DNA of 64,000 nucleotides from OLB6 sp964467455 (GCA_964467455.1 CAYXQJ010000007.1:62001-126000); one strand, 5' to 3'. Shown: positions 8,457 to 17,419, counted from the stretch's first letter. Made by a program: numbers and translations. The notes: generated from the letters alone by a model not told the origin.

Positions 8457-8516
8457 GCCAGGTGCCAGGTGCCAAGTGCCACGTTCCCAGTTCCCAGTTG
8501 CCAGTTCCCAGTTCCC
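8457..8516. repeat. GCCAAGT / GTTCCCA heptamer array
   Basis: Tandem 7-nt units begin one base after the comM stop: first GCCAGGT/GCCAAGT, then GTTCCCA. The array ends directly at a -7 promoter box. Very similar arrays are at 31293-31380, 32013-32097 and 40331-40360, and inside the symporter gene at 24386-24441. Confidence 0.9.
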
Positions 8517-8524
8517 TAAGTTTG
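8517..8524 (+). promoter_or_regulatory. -7 promoter box TAAGTTTG abutting a repeat array
   Basis: Perfect TAnnTTTG match, 3 nt before ATG 8528. The place expected for the -33 box is occupied by the GTTCCCA repeats. Confidence 0.6.
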
Positions 8525-8527
8525 AGG

Positions 8528-9433
8528 ATGATCAGTATCATCGGTGCCGGGAGCACCACGGCTGCAGCGTTAGTCCCCATGTTGTTGGAAGAGACCGATG
8601 CGGAATTGCATTTGGTCTCTGGTAAGCCCCTTGACATTGAACATCCACGGGTGACGACGGATGTGATCGACATCACGGACCGCACGACGTTGAAGAAGGT
8701 GGTGATGCCGAAGATGCCGACGGCGATCGTGAATGCAGCGGCGATGACGAATGTGGATGCCTGTGAGTCGGACAAGCGGCTGGCGTGGACGTTGAATGTG
8801 ACGTTAGTTGAGAATTTGATCAGGGTGGCGAGAGTGTCGGATGCACACTTGATTCATTTCTCGACGGACTATGTCTTCGACGGCGATAAAGGTCCGTACT
8901 CCGAGAGTGACATCCCGTCTCCGATCAGCTATTACGGAAAGTCGAAGCTTGCTGGCGAGAATGCCCTGGCGATCGCGGGGGTCGATTCGACGGTGATCCG
9001 CACGAATGTTGTCTATGGCCCGTACGGACCGCGACCCGACTTTGTGCGATGGGTGTTGGAGGCCTTTGATGAGCAGCGTCCGATCAAGGTCGTCACCGAC
9101 CAGTATTCGAACCCGACCTATGTGGACGACCTTGCTGAGGCCGTGGTCAGGGTGATCGAGCGGAAGCGGACGGGTCTGTATCATGTCGGCGGTGCCGACT
9201 ACTTGAGTCGGTATGAGTTTGCCGTCAAGATCGCCGAGTTGTTCAAGGTCGACCCTGCCTTGGTGGAGCCGATCACGACGGATTCCCTACAGCAGGCGGC
9301 GCGCAGGCCACGGCGTGGAGGATTAGTAACACTCAAAGCGGAATCGGATTTACGGATGAAGTTCCGTGGCGTAGAAAGTGGGCTCGTGTCGTATCGGCAC
9401 GCCCTGTTCGCCAGCCATATGGTTAAAAAGTGA
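8528..9433 (+). CDS. RmlD-like NAD(P)-dependent sugar-nucleotide reductase
   Basis: An extended short-chain dehydrogenase of 301 residues, closest to dTDP-4-dehydrorhamnose reductases. It has a nucleotide-binding start (MISIIGAGST), NAAAMTNVDACES, STDYVFDG, the catalytic YYGKSKLAGE (YxxxK) and VRTNVVYGPYG-like elements. Family members reduce or epimerise nucleotide sugars for envelope glycans; an rfbC gene is about 27 kb away. ATG 8528 is chosen because upstream in-frame codons lie in the repeat array and a promoter box sits just before it. A strong hairpin follows the stop. Confidence 0.82.
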   Translation: MISIIGAGSTTAAALVPMLLEETDAELHLVSGKPLDIEHPRVTTDVIDITDRTTLKKVVMPKMPTAIVNAAAMTNVDACESDKRLAWTLNVTLVENLIRVARVSDAHLIHFSTDYVFDGDKGPYSESDIPSPISYYGKSKLAGENALAIAGVDSTVIRTNVVYGPYGPRPDFVRWVLEAFDEQRPIKVVTDQYSNPTYVDDLAEAVVRVIERKRTGLYHVGGADYLSRYEFAVKIAELFKVDPALVEPITTDSLQQAARRPRRGGLVTLKAESDLRMKFRGVESGLVSYRHALFASHMVKK

Positions 9434-9464
9434 CCGGTCTGGTTCGCGACGAGCCAGACCGGTC
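9432..9464 (+). terminator. perfect 11-bp hairpin after the RmlD-like gene
   Basis: Arms GACCGGTCTGG (9432-9442) and CCAGACCGGTC (9454-9464) enclose an 11-nt loop, overlapping the stop codon. No T-run follows, so it may terminate weakly or protect the mRNA 3' end. Confidence 0.6.
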
Positions 9465-9523
9465 GGGGACGTAGAAGAACGGGGACAGTGGCATAGTACG
9501 CCGGTCCCGAATAAAGGTTACAC

Positions 9524-10744
9524 ATGATGCCCTTATTGACCAGCCTGCTTGTTCTGATCGTCGTAGCACGACTGCTGGGGCAAGTATTTCAGCGCTTTAA
9601 CCAACCGGCGATCGTGGGCGAGATGTTGGCCGGCGTGTTATTGGGTCCAAGCGTTTTCAATGTGGTCCAAGCCAACGAGGCCCTGAGCGGCATCTCCCAA
9701 TTGGCCGTATTCCTCGTGGTGTTGTCGGCTGGACTAGAGATGAACTTCCAGGACATCGCCAACTCGCTCCGAGGAAAAGGTGTGGTGATCGCCATCCTTG
9801 GCTTTGTGCTCCCCGTCACCGCCGGGATCATTACCGGCGTGGCCTTCGAACTCGACGTGATGCGGACCGTCTTTCTTGGTCTGTGTGTGTCGATCACGGC
9901 GTTACCGGTGACCGTGCGTATTCTGCAGAGCTTCAACCTGCTGGATTCAGATATCGCCCATCATGCCGTGGCGACGGCGATCTTCAATGATGTTGTAGCA
10001 CTCCTTGCGTTAGGTATCATTCTCGGTCTGCCCGAGCAAAAGACCATTAGCGCTGTGGGCTGGTCGATCCTTAGCGTCAGTTGGAAGCTCGTGCTTCTGG
10101 GAAGTCTGATCCTCGGTTTCAATTGGTTGCTGCACAAGATCGAGTCGTGGGGTCTGGACATTGAAGGCTATACACGTCGGTTTGTTGATTGGGCCGGTAC
10201 TACAACACTCTTCGGCATCCTCATTGTCTTTGTCCTCGTGTTCAGCTCCATCAGTGAGGGTCTCGGCTTTCATTCCGTTCTCGGAGCATTCTTTGGTGCG
10301 TTGTTGATCGATAAACGATTCTTCGCGCCGCATCACTACAAGGATGTCGAGCATACCCTCAACTCTGTGTCAGGGGGCTTTCTGGCTCCTGTCTTCTTCG
10401 CCGTCTTAGGCCTGGAATTTCATCTCGCATCGATCGGATCGATCACCTTCATGGCCACGATCCTTGCCATTTCGATCATCTCCAAGGTTGCCGCCGGCTG
10501 GATCGGCGGACGCATCATTGGCATGCCGAACGAACGCGCACTGGGTGTTGGCGTGATCTTGAACGGCAGAGGTGTGATGGAACTGGTGATCGCGAGCATC
10601 GCCTACGAACACGGCTTCATCGGACAGGGACTGTTCTCGGCATTGATCCTGATGGGCGTGGTGACGACCATGGTGACGCCGTTGATGATGCGGCAGTGGG
10701 TGATGCCGCGGCTAAAGGGTCCACTATTCGACCAACAACCATAA
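9524..10744 (+). CDS. CPA2-family cation/proton antiporter
   Basis: A 406-residue integral membrane protein with about 12 hydrophobic segments throughout. The start FNQPAIVGEMLAGVLLGPS is the family signature, followed by LFLSAGLEM-like VVLSAGLEMNF and FNDVVALLALG, where the acidic residue is expected to take part in ion exchange. Kef/Nha-type transporters exchange Na+ or K+ for H+. There is no C-terminal RCK/TrkA domain, so nucleotide gating is unlikely. The haem protein downstream starts 11 nt after its stop, suggesting one transcript. Confidence 0.88.
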   Translation: MMPLLTSLLVLIVVARLLGQVFQRFNQPAIVGEMLAGVLLGPSVFNVVQANEALSGISQLAVFLVVLSAGLEMNFQDIANSLRGKGVVIAILGFVLPVTAGIITGVAFELDVMRTVFLGLCVSITALPVTVRILQSFNLLDSDIAHHAVATAIFNDVVALLALGIILGLPEQKTISAVGWSILSVSWKLVLLGSLILGFNWLLHKIESWGLDIEGYTRRFVDWAGTTTLFGILIVFVLVFSSISEGLGFHSVLGAFFGALLIDKRFFAPHHYKDVEHTLNSVSGGFLAPVFFAVLGLEFHLASIGSITFMATILAISIISKVAAGWIGGRIIGMPNERALGVGVILNGRGVMELVIASIAYEHGFIGQGLFSALILMGVVTTMVTPLMMRQWVMPRLKGPLFDQQP

Positions 10745-10755
10745 CGAGTGATACC

Positions 10756-11301
10756 GTGTACCTGGTAGCGATCCTCTTCGTCGGCACAGCGATCTCATGG
10801 TTAGCATTCACTGTTGCTCTTCAACAGCCACGTGCCGAACAGATCGCCGCCGAAGCCCAACAGCAGCTTGGAGTCAAGCTGAAAGCTGCACTCGCTGCCG
10901 GTGGACCGATCAACGCTCTTGATGTGTGCAGCGTCGAAGCGCTGTCACTGACCCAATCAGTCGCAAACACGCATGGAGTGACGCTGCGACGAGCAACACT
11001 TCGTCCGAGAAATCCCTATAACCTAGCAGACAGCCTGGAAGCAGCGGTATTGGAGCGCATGCAAACACAGCTGACAGCTACGGACAAGATCGATACGGTC
11101 AAGGTCGATCACGATGGTGTTACATCAACATTCATCCCGATCCGCATCGTTGAGCAACCATGCATGGCCTGTCACGGCAGCGTGAATGGAACGATCAAAG
11201 CCGAAACATATCAAGCGATCACCGACAAGTATCCCGAAGACAAAGCCACAGGCTACAAACCCGGCGACCTACGCGGAGCGTGGGTGGTCACGACCCGTTA
11301 G
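10756..11301 (+). CDS. DUF3365 / Tll0287-like haem-binding protein
   Basis: A 181-residue protein with an N-terminal membrane anchor or signal (VAILFVGTAISWLAF) and a CMACH haem site near residue 137. The surrounding sequence (LDVCSVEAL, TLRRATLRPRNPYN, GDLRGAWVV) matches DUF3365, a single c-haem periplasmic sensor-like fold. GTG 10756 gives a good signal; earlier in-frame codons are inside the antiporter gene. Probably cotranscribed with the antiporter. Its stop overlaps the convergent OmpA gene by four bases. Function unknown; redox or ligand sensing is possible. Confidence 0.78.
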   Translation: MYLVAILFVGTAISWLAFTVALQQPRAEQIAAEAQQQLGVKLKAALAAGGPINALDVCSVEALSLTQSVANTHGVTLRRATLRPRNPYNLADSLEAAVLERMQTQLTATDKIDTVKVDHDGVTSTFIPIRIVEQPCMACHGSVNGTIKAETYQAITDKYPEDKATGYKPGDLRGAWVVTTR

Positions 11302-13451
11302 CGACTGCGCTTGACCTCGATCTGCACCGTCCGACTCAAGAAGCGCTCCTCCGGTGTTGCATATGACTCGATGCCCGGCGGATATTTATCCGTGGCGATG
11401 TCGTTGCACTGCAGGTCGATACGCTTCTTCAAGTGCCGACGGATCGCTGCACACACAGCGTCGGCACGTTTGCGTGACAGCTTGCGGTTAAACTCCGCAT
11501 TACCAAGCAGGTCGGCAAAACCACGAACGATCACCGTGCTTCCCGATGGTACGTTGTTGACGAATTGTTTGATCTGCTCTTCGGCCACCGGCGTGATCTC
11601 GTCGCTGGAGATCTCGAACAACATCAACGTCAACCGTTCCAGCTCTGTCGACAGCGTGTCGCGCTTCACCGTGAGGTTCGTCGTCGACGAAGCTGTTGAT
11701 CCACGCAGACCGTCGATCTTAAGTGATACTTCCAACGGTACGTCAGACCGCATAAGGTCTGCAGTTGCCGGCGTCAGCGGCTGCACGATCGTTGGCACAT
11801 TTGCCAAACCGCTCTGCGTAAAGACCACCGTCGAACCGGAACGTGCTTCCAACGTCCAGCCGGTAACGTAGCGCGTTGATGAACCCGCAGGATCCATCAC
11901 CAGCTTTGGCGGTGTGACCGTCCGTGCTTCGTTGAACCTCCGTTTTGCCACGGCGCCAAGTACACTCAGATCGTCCGTCTCGATCTCGACGCGGCGGTTC
12001 TCGCTATACCCCTCTTCACTCTGCTCTCGTGTTGGTTTAGGGGGCGAGCAGGCACCTGCATTGTCGACGATCGAGATACGTGATGCATCGATGTTCCAGA
12101 CACGCACCAAATAGTCCTTTACGGCGGCGGCACGACGCGACGCAAGATCGCAGCTGGCGCTCTCCGTTGTCGGGTCAGCCGTGCCGCGCAAGCGGATGGT
12201 TGCCGACGGCGACTGTTGCAAACGCTCGCCGATGATGTTGAGCACTTCGCGGTGCACAGCAGTTGTGCGCGGTTGGATGGCGTTGGCGTCGAACTCCGAT
12301 CCGCTGCGCAGCTGACGATATCGCGAGGAGATCGAGGCGGTGTGCGATTCGAAGAAGACGACCGGCAGCAAAGGCAAGGCCTCGGTGATGAACTGCGTAG
12401 AGACGCCGATCACAAAGTTGGCGGATCGTGCGCCGCCGTCATCTTGCGCCAGCGCTGCTACACGCGCCACGAGGTCGGGCTTGATCGGTGAGTAGACAGT
12501 ATCCGTTCGGTAGACGTTGTCGGTGATGGTCACAAGGTCCGTTGTCACCACCGTATCCGTGACGGTCTGCTCGCCCCCTAACACTCGATTGTAGTTGCCG
12601 TCGGGTGGAAGATCGGCCAGCACACTATCGACGTGCATGACGGTCTTGCGCTCAACAGGAACCGGAGGTGTGGGTGCATTGAGCGCGACCGACACCGAGG
12701 CGCCGATGCGAAGTTGTTGCGTCTTCCAGGTAGTGCCGGAAACCACTTCGGAAAGGCCGACAGTGTAGAATACCTCGGGAGAGAGCACGACGCTGTGATT
12801 GGACGTGAGCGGGAGATCGTAACTCAGTCCGCCGATCACTCCAAACTGCGGCGAGGTGACGTCTTGCATCTCTGCATCGGTGGTTTGATTGCGCACGCGT
12901 TGTCCGTTCTCGAACGTACCCGTGCCCGGGATCAGCAGCGTCTCATATTGCGTGTATGACGCGTCCATGGCATTCATGGCGGAGCCACCGACGTTGATGC
13001 GCAGACCACCGACGACCTTGATCTGAATCAGACCTTCAAGACCGATCATCCCGTACGATGTCTCAAGCGTGTGGCGCACCACACCATCGGTGGAATTCGA
13101 GAATAAGATGTTCTCATCCTCTTCGAACGTAGCTCGGTAGGGGGCCCATGTTAACCGCGCTGAGATCCGCAACCACTTCGTGAGCTCTTGTGAGAACAAT
13201 CCAGACAGCGAAGGACCGATGCCAAGAGCCGTGGTGTATTCCGCACAACACGTTGGTGCATAGGGCAACACAAAATCGGATCCGTTCTGCGTGACGGCCA
13301 GATGTGCTCCGCCACCGAACTGCGTGAGCAGGACATCGTTGGGGGTGACGGTCTTCCACCACTGGGCGGAGGAGACCGATGGGAGAACTGATAGGAGAAC
13401 TGGTAGGAGAACGAAGACGGAGAACCGATGGGAGAACTTGCAGGAGAACAT
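11298..13451 (-). CDS. outer-membrane protein with two OmpA-like domains
   Basis: A 717-residue secreted protein: signal peptide, then about 240 residues resembling an outer-membrane beta-barrel or porin-like domain, then an OmpA-like peptidoglycan-binding domain (TIRLRGTADPTTES ... SRRAAAVKDYL ... NRRVEIE) and a second, C-terminal one (VIVRGFADLLGNAEFNRKLSRKRADAV ... RTVQIEVKR). It probably anchors the outer membrane to the wall. The signal-peptide codons are a 12-nt tandem repeat (GTTCTCC-type). Its ATG overlaps the stop of the WD40 gene by one base (TAATG), so both are cotranscribed and may work together. Confidence 0.85.
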   Translation of the reverse strand: MFSCKFSHRFSVFVLLPVLLSVLPSVSSAQWWKTVTPNDVLLTQFGGGAHLAVTQNGSDFVLPYAPTCCAEYTTALGIGPSLSGLFSQELTKWLRISARLTWAPYRATFEEDENILFSNSTDGVVRHTLETSYGMIGLEGLIQIKVVGGLRINVGGSAMNAMDASYTQYETLLIPGTGTFENGQRVRNQTTDAEMQDVTSPQFGVIGGLSYDLPLTSNHSVVLSPEVFYTVGLSEVVSGTTWKTQQLRIGASVSVALNAPTPPVPVERKTVMHVDSVLADLPPDGNYNRVLGGEQTVTDTVVTTDLVTITDNVYRTDTVYSPIKPDLVARVAALAQDDGGARSANFVIGVSTQFITEALPLLPVVFFESHTASISSRYRQLRSGSEFDANAIQPRTTAVHREVLNIIGERLQQSPSATIRLRGTADPTTESASCDLASRRAAAVKDYLVRVWNIDASRISIVDNAGACSPPKPTREQSEEGYSENRRVEIETDDLSVLGAVAKRRFNEARTVTPPKLVMDPAGSSTRYVTGWTLEARSGSTVVFTQSGLANVPTIVQPLTPATADLMRSDVPLEVSLKIDGLRGSTASSTTNLTVKRDTLSTELERLTLMLFEISSDEITPVAEEQIKQFVNNVPSGSTVIVRGFADLLGNAEFNRKLSRKRADAVCAAIRRHLKKRIDLQCNDIATDKYPPGIESYATPEERFLSRTVQIEVKRSR
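13382..13449 (-). repeat. 12-nt tandem repeat coding a signal peptide
   Basis: On the coding strand GTTCTCC-type 12-nt units repeat about five times and give a 4-residue periodic signal peptide (VLLP-VLLS-VLPS). The same 12-nt units form an intergenic array at 20469-20539. Confidence 0.85.
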
Positions 13452-15511
13452 TAGTGGACTCCTGCGAGGAACAGTGAAGTACGCTGTGTTGGTGTGGTGA
13501 CAACGAACAAGATATTTGACGCTGTGACCGTTGACGGAAGTGAACGCTGCAGATGCAGACGTTGCAGCTCATCTGAAGTAGCAACGTCGGACCAGATGAG
13601 GTTGCCCAGGAGGTCGTAGGCGGCGATGGAGGTTGGTCCGTTCTCGAGGAGTGAGACATCGATGCCGGAGCCATCGGGGAGCTGGGTGATCTGCAGGACG
13701 GAGCCGGCGGGACGGAACAGACGCCCCGTGCCCCCTTCACGACAGATGCCGCGGACGAGAATGCTATCGCTGCGAGTGCCGACGGGAATGGCAGTGCCGC
13801 TGCCGATCTGGCGAATGCCGGAGAAGTGCAGCGAGGTGACGGAATCAGCGCCGAGTGTGGCGCGGAAGGTGACCGTCATGAGGTCTTGATCGGTGATGGG
13901 CAGCGCAACGGGTGCGAAGGTGACGAGTCGGTAATAGCCGGAATCGGATTCGCTGACCACTTGCTGGGATGCGGATTGGCGATGAAGCATCGTCCAGTCG
14001 TAACGCAACGTGAACTGGACGGAATCGATATCGGCGAGGTTGAGATTGTACGATGCCTCCATGCCGATGGTGATGGTGGTTTGATCACCGAGATCGAGCG
14101 TGTCGCCGGTGGCGGTGAATCGCGTATAGGCCGGTGGTGGATCGGAGATCGAGAAGATGCCGCTGGTGTCGCCCTGGAGAGTGATCTCGCGGACGCGCCA
14201 GATCACGGCGGAGCGGTCATCGGAGGTGGAGAGGAGGCGTGCACCTTCTGGACTCCAGTTGAGCGAAAGAATGTCGCCCGTGTGTTGGTAGACGCCGACG
14301 AGGCGCTTGGTGCCGACATCATGAACGCGGATCGTATTGTCGTCGCTGCCTGATGCTACAAGGTCGCTTTGTGGTGCCCATGTCACTACGGCAACCTTTG
14401 AGCGATGTCCACCGAGTGATGCGATCTGTGTGCCAGTGGCGGCATCCCACACGGTGACGGTGCTATCGCTCATGCCGACGGCGATCTTAGAGCCATCGGG
14501 TGAATACGCTACACAGCGTACACCTTCGAGATCGTCGGTGGCATTCCAGATCTCTGCTCCGGTAGCAGCAATCCACAGGCGAACGGTGCGGTCGCCGCCG
14601 ATCGAGCAGATCAATGAATCATTTGGTGACCACGCGCCCCCTAACGTCCCTGATTGATGCAGGGAGAAGATCACGGGGAGTCCGCCGGCCGTACTGAAGA
14701 CGCGGGCGGAGCGGTCGGTGCAGGCCAAGACGCGGTCGCCCTTATGCGACAGCGCCATTTCGAGCAGCGTTGACGTTGGGATGAACGTGCCGGCGGCGGT
14801 GGTCTGTGGCAGTTGGAACCAGCGCAGGCGATCGTCGGTGGCGGCGGTGAAGACGCGATCGCCGACGGGGTTGATGGCCACGTCCATCACGGAGGCGGGG
14901 TGGGAGAGGGAGACCTCGAGTTGATTGGTGCGGGCATCGAACGTGCGGGCGGTGTTGTCATCACTGCCGGCCACGATGCGGTTGGAGTCGGCGCTCCATG
15001 CTACTGACGAATGACCCACAGCGTTTGACGGCAATGCCACGAGGGGAGTTGTCCCGCCGACTTCGGCATCCCAGATATGCGGTTGTTGGCTAACGGTGAC
15101 GACGCGTGTACCGTTGGGGTCCCAGGCACCATCATTCACCGGAGCGGTATGTCCGGTATAGCGCACATTATCCGACGTGAAGGGGGCGCGCACTTGTCGG
15201 GCCCTGACGCGATAGGTGGAGGAGAGGGGGAGTCCTTTTACGTTCCAATCGAACATGAGTGATGTGGCGCTATCGGCGATCACATTCCATTGTCGGTCAT
15301 CGACGGACCACTCCAGTTTGATCTTCGTGGTATCGTCGACGCCTGTCCAGCGGATGGGGATGATCGTATCACGATTGGTGTAGAAGATCTCGCCTCCTAG
15401 CGGAGTGAGCAGCACCAGTGAGTCTGTTTGGGCCAGTGTTGGTGTGGTCCAAAGCAGGCACATACAGAGAAGACAGATACGTAGTAGTGTCTTGAAGGTC
15501 AAGCTGGACAT
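13451..15511 (-). CDS. secreted WD40-repeat protein
   Basis: A 686-residue protein with a clear signal peptide (MSSLTFKTLLRICLLCMCLL ... TLAQ). An N-terminal Ig-like part (GGEIFYTNRDTIIPIRW) is followed by about seven WD40 repeats (HTAPVNDGAWDPNGTRVV, GHSSVAWSADSNRI, LSHPASVMDVAINPVGD, and so on to VYQHTGDILSLNWSPEGARLL), so one beta-propeller. The C-terminus (IAAYDLLGNLIWSDVATSDE ... ILFVVTTPTQR) resembles a sorting domain. ATG 15511 is chosen from the signal peptide. First gene of a two-gene operon with the double-OmpA protein. OmpA plus WD40 is reminiscent of T9SS accessory proteins such as PorE; this is only suggestive. Confidence 0.82.
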   Translation of the reverse strand: MSSLTFKTLLRICLLCMCLLWTTPTLAQTDSLVLLTPLGGEIFYTNRDTIIPIRWTGVDDTTKIKLEWSVDDRQWNVIADSATSLMFDWNVKGLPLSSTYRVRARQVRAPFTSDNVRYTGHTAPVNDGAWDPNGTRVVTVSQQPHIWDAEVGGTTPLVALPSNAVGHSSVAWSADSNRIVAGSDDNTARTFDARTNQLEVSLSHPASVMDVAINPVGDRVFTAATDDRLRWFQLPQTTAAGTFIPTSTLLEMALSHKGDRVLACTDRSARVFSTAGGLPVIFSLHQSGTLGGAWSPNDSLICSIGGDRTVRLWIAATGAEIWNATDDLEGVRCVAYSPDGSKIAVGMSDSTVTVWDAATGTQIASLGGHRSKVAVVTWAPQSDLVASGSDDNTIRVHDVGTKRLVGVYQHTGDILSLNWSPEGARLLSTSDDRSAVIWRVREITLQGDTSGIFSISDPPPAYTRFTATGDTLDLGDQTTITIGMEASYNLNLADIDSVQFTLRYDWTMLHRQSASQQVVSESDSGYYRLVTFAPVALPITDQDLMTVTFRATLGADSVTSLHFSGIRQIGSGTAIPVGTRSDSILVRGICREGGTGRLFRPAGSVLQITQLPDGSGIDVSLLENGPTSIAAYDLLGNLIWSDVATSDELQRLHLQRSLPSTVTASNILFVVTTPTQRTSLFLAGVH

Positions 15512-15528
15512 TGATATTCCCCGTAACA

Positions 15529-15547
15529 GATGAGAACTATTCTCATC
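15529..15547. promoter_or_regulatory. perfect palindrome GATGAGAA-CTA-TTCTCATC
   Basis: Two exact 8-bp arms with a 3-nt spacer lie in the divergent gap between the WD40 gene (starts 15511) and the sigma factor gene (starts 15659). It could be an operator or an mRNA hairpin in the WD40 leader. Confidence 0.5.
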
Positions 15548-15600
15548 AATCCCCGCGGAAACATAAGAAAAGTGTGGACGTAGGTGGGATTCTTTTTTGG

Positions 15601-15660
15601 ATGCCGGGTCTCTCCCTCCAGACGCCCGGCACCACGCCCGGCATCTATGCTTCCCGGCAT
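15601..15660. repeat. CCCGGCAT-family repeats before the sigma factor
   Basis: Four or five copies of the core CCCGGCA(T/C), in both orientations, lie immediately upstream of and across the sigma-factor start codon. The same core recurs at about 1632-1660, 16565-16735, 26257-26345, 26837-26910 and 43345-43378. Confidence 0.75.
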
Positions 15661-16228
15661 GGTAACACTTTGTGAACATATTGACCGCGACCTAGCGGAA
15701 ATGATCCGGCAGAACGGGCCGCAGGCAGAGCCTGCCTTCCGCGAGCTGTATCATCGGTACGCCAAGCGGGTGTATGCCTACAGCTTGAAGGCATTGATGG
15801 ATCCGGCAACGGCGCGAGACATCGTGCAGGACACCTTTGTACGGGTCTTGATGCGTATTCGCTCCGGAGAGGTCATCGAGAGCATGATCGCCTTCATCAT
15901 GACGATCTGTCGCAACCTGTGTCTAAATCACAAACGCGACGCACGCATGGAATACATCGAGCCGGATCAGATCGAATTGGTCTCTCACGACGAGCCGTAT
16001 GAGCGTCGGGAGACCAGCAAGCTGGTTGCAGATGCACTGCAGGCGTTGCCGGAGGCCTACCGTGAACCATTGCTACTCCAGGTCTATGGGGGACTTAGCT
16101 ACGTGGAGATCTGCGAGGTCACGGGTGATTCACTACCATCGGTGCGTCATCGCATCGCTCGCGCCAAGATCAAACTGCGCGAGATCCTACAACCGATCTA
16201 CGTCGACGTGAGTGGGGGACAATCATGA
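15659..16228 (+). CDS. ECF RNA polymerase sigma factor
   Basis: A 189-residue sigma-70 family protein of the extracytoplasmic-function type. Region 2 is AFRELYHRYAKRVYAYSL ... ARDIVQDTFVRVL (about 25-65); region 4 is ALQALPEAYREPLLLQVYGG ... SYVEICEVTG ... VRHRIARAKIKLRE (about 125-175). It directs RNA polymerase to a regulon in response to an envelope signal. ATG 15659 (MVTLCEHIDRD) is preferred over upstream in-frame codons that lie in repeat DNA. The stop overlaps the next gene, a likely anti-sigma factor, as ATGA. Confidence 0.9.
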   Translation: MVTLCEHIDRDLAEMIRQNGPQAEPAFRELYHRYAKRVYAYSLKALMDPATARDIVQDTFVRVLMRIRSGEVIESMIAFIMTICRNLCLNHKRDARMEYIEPDQIELVSHDEPYERRETSKLVADALQALPEAYREPLLLQVYGGLSYVEICEVTGDSLPSVRHRIARAKIKLREILQPIYVDVSGGQS

Positions 16229-17385
16229 AGAACCACAACCAACATCTAGAAGAACTCATCGACCGCTTTGTTGCCAACACGGCCACAACAGACGAGACCG
16301 ACGAACTCTTCAACCTCATTGCGGCCGAGCCAGAACTCGGCAAAGACCTTGCCTCTTCCGCTCGTTTGCAGGCAGAATTCGAGCGCGATCTTGCCAGCAT
16401 TGATGTTCCCACTGACGTCTATGATTCCATCGTTGCAGCGGCACCCTTTGCCTCAACGGCCGTTGGCACATCTACATCGTGGATCGTCCTCAGCGTCACG
16501 TCCGGCCTCATAGCCATCTCTGCACTCGTTTTCACCGCCTTCAACCTCGTAGAGCGTCACGTCACGCCCGGCATGGCCACCACCACGCCCGGCATGGCCG
16601 CCACCACGCCCGGCATGGCCACCACCACGCCCGGCATCCCGCCATTCTTGCCCGGCATCTCTGCTTCCCGGCAGAGCCTAGAGGGTTCGCCCGAACGTCC
16701 TTTCCCGGCACCAGAGATGCCGGGCATGGCTGCCACGGCTGCCACGGCCACCACCTCCGCAACACTGCCAACCGAAGAGCACACCCTCATCACCCACGCA
16801 CAGCCCTACTCAGCGACCCACTCAACGACCTACTCAACGACCTACACACAGTCCTACTCAACGACCTACACACAGTCCTACTCAACGACCTACCCACAGT
16901 CCCACGCGCAGCCCTACGCCTCGCCCTTAGAATCCATCACGCTCCGCGTTCAACAGCGCCCCATCACCAGCACCTCGATCGATCAACAACAAGGGATGGT
17001 GGCCAACCTTGGACTCGAACTCTCAACGCCCATCAGCGACGACCTGTCTGTTGGCTTGGGGATGTATAACGACAACTTCCCGCTACGTGTGATCAACCCC
17101 ACCGGCGATACCGTCCTTGCATCGAACATGACCTGGGGCGGCGCTCACGCACGATGGATACCACAGCTCGACCTTCCACTCGATATCAGTCTCTTCGCCC
17201 AACTCACCGTCGGCGGTTCAAGCCGCGGCATGGTCACGCAACCTGCCATCGGCCTTGCCCGATCCTTCGGTCCACTCAACCTCGGTGTGGGCGTTGACTG
17301 CTCAGCATTTGCATTCCAAAACAACGGTACATGGAACATGACCTTGCAGCCAGGTCTGCGCGCGACCCTCGGCATCAAGTTCTAA
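16225..17385 (+). CDS. probable anti-sigma factor with repeat linker and barrel-like C-terminus
   Basis: Position after the ECF gene and the cytoplasmic N-terminus (EELIDRFVANTATTDETDELF, residues 9-30) suggest an anti-sigma factor. One membrane segment follows (WIVLSVTSGLIAISALVFTAF). Next comes low-complexity sequence coded by DNA repeats: TPGMATT units, then STTYTQSY units. The last 150 residues (LGLELSTPISDDLSVGLGMY ... LGVGVDCSAFAF) look like beta strands of an outer-membrane-protein-like domain. A one-pass protein joining a sigma-binding tail to a periplasmic strand-rich domain could sense envelope state. No standard zinc anti-sigma HxxxCxxC motif is present. Confidence 0.7.
   Translation: MKNHNQHLEELIDRFVANTATTDETDELFNLIAAEPELGKDLASSARLQAEFERDLASIDVPTDVYDSIVAAAPFASTAVGTSTSWIVLSVTSGLIAISALVFTAFNLVERHVTPGMATTTPGMAATTPGMATTTPGIPPFLPGISASRQSLEGSPERPFPAPEMPGMAATAATATTSATLPTEEHTLITHAQPYSATHSTTYSTTYTQSYSTTYTQSYSTTYPQSHAQPYASPLESITLRVQQRPITSTSIDQQQGMVANLGLELSTPISDDLSVGLGMYNDNFPLRVINPTGDTVLASNMTWGGAHARWIPQLDLPLDISLFAQLTVGGSSRGMVTQPAIGLARSFGPLNLGVGVDCSAFAFQNNGTWNMTLQPGLRATLGIKF
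16565..16735 (+). repeat. CCCGGCAT repeats inside the anti-sigma gene
   Basis: A 21-nt unit built on CACGCCCGGCATGGCC repeats three times in frame (TPGMATT), followed by looser copies of the CCCGGCAT core. The core matches the intergenic repeat just before the sigma gene. Confidence 0.85.
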
Positions 17386-17419
17386 CTCCATCACCACAAT
17401 TCATGATTCAATATTCTAG

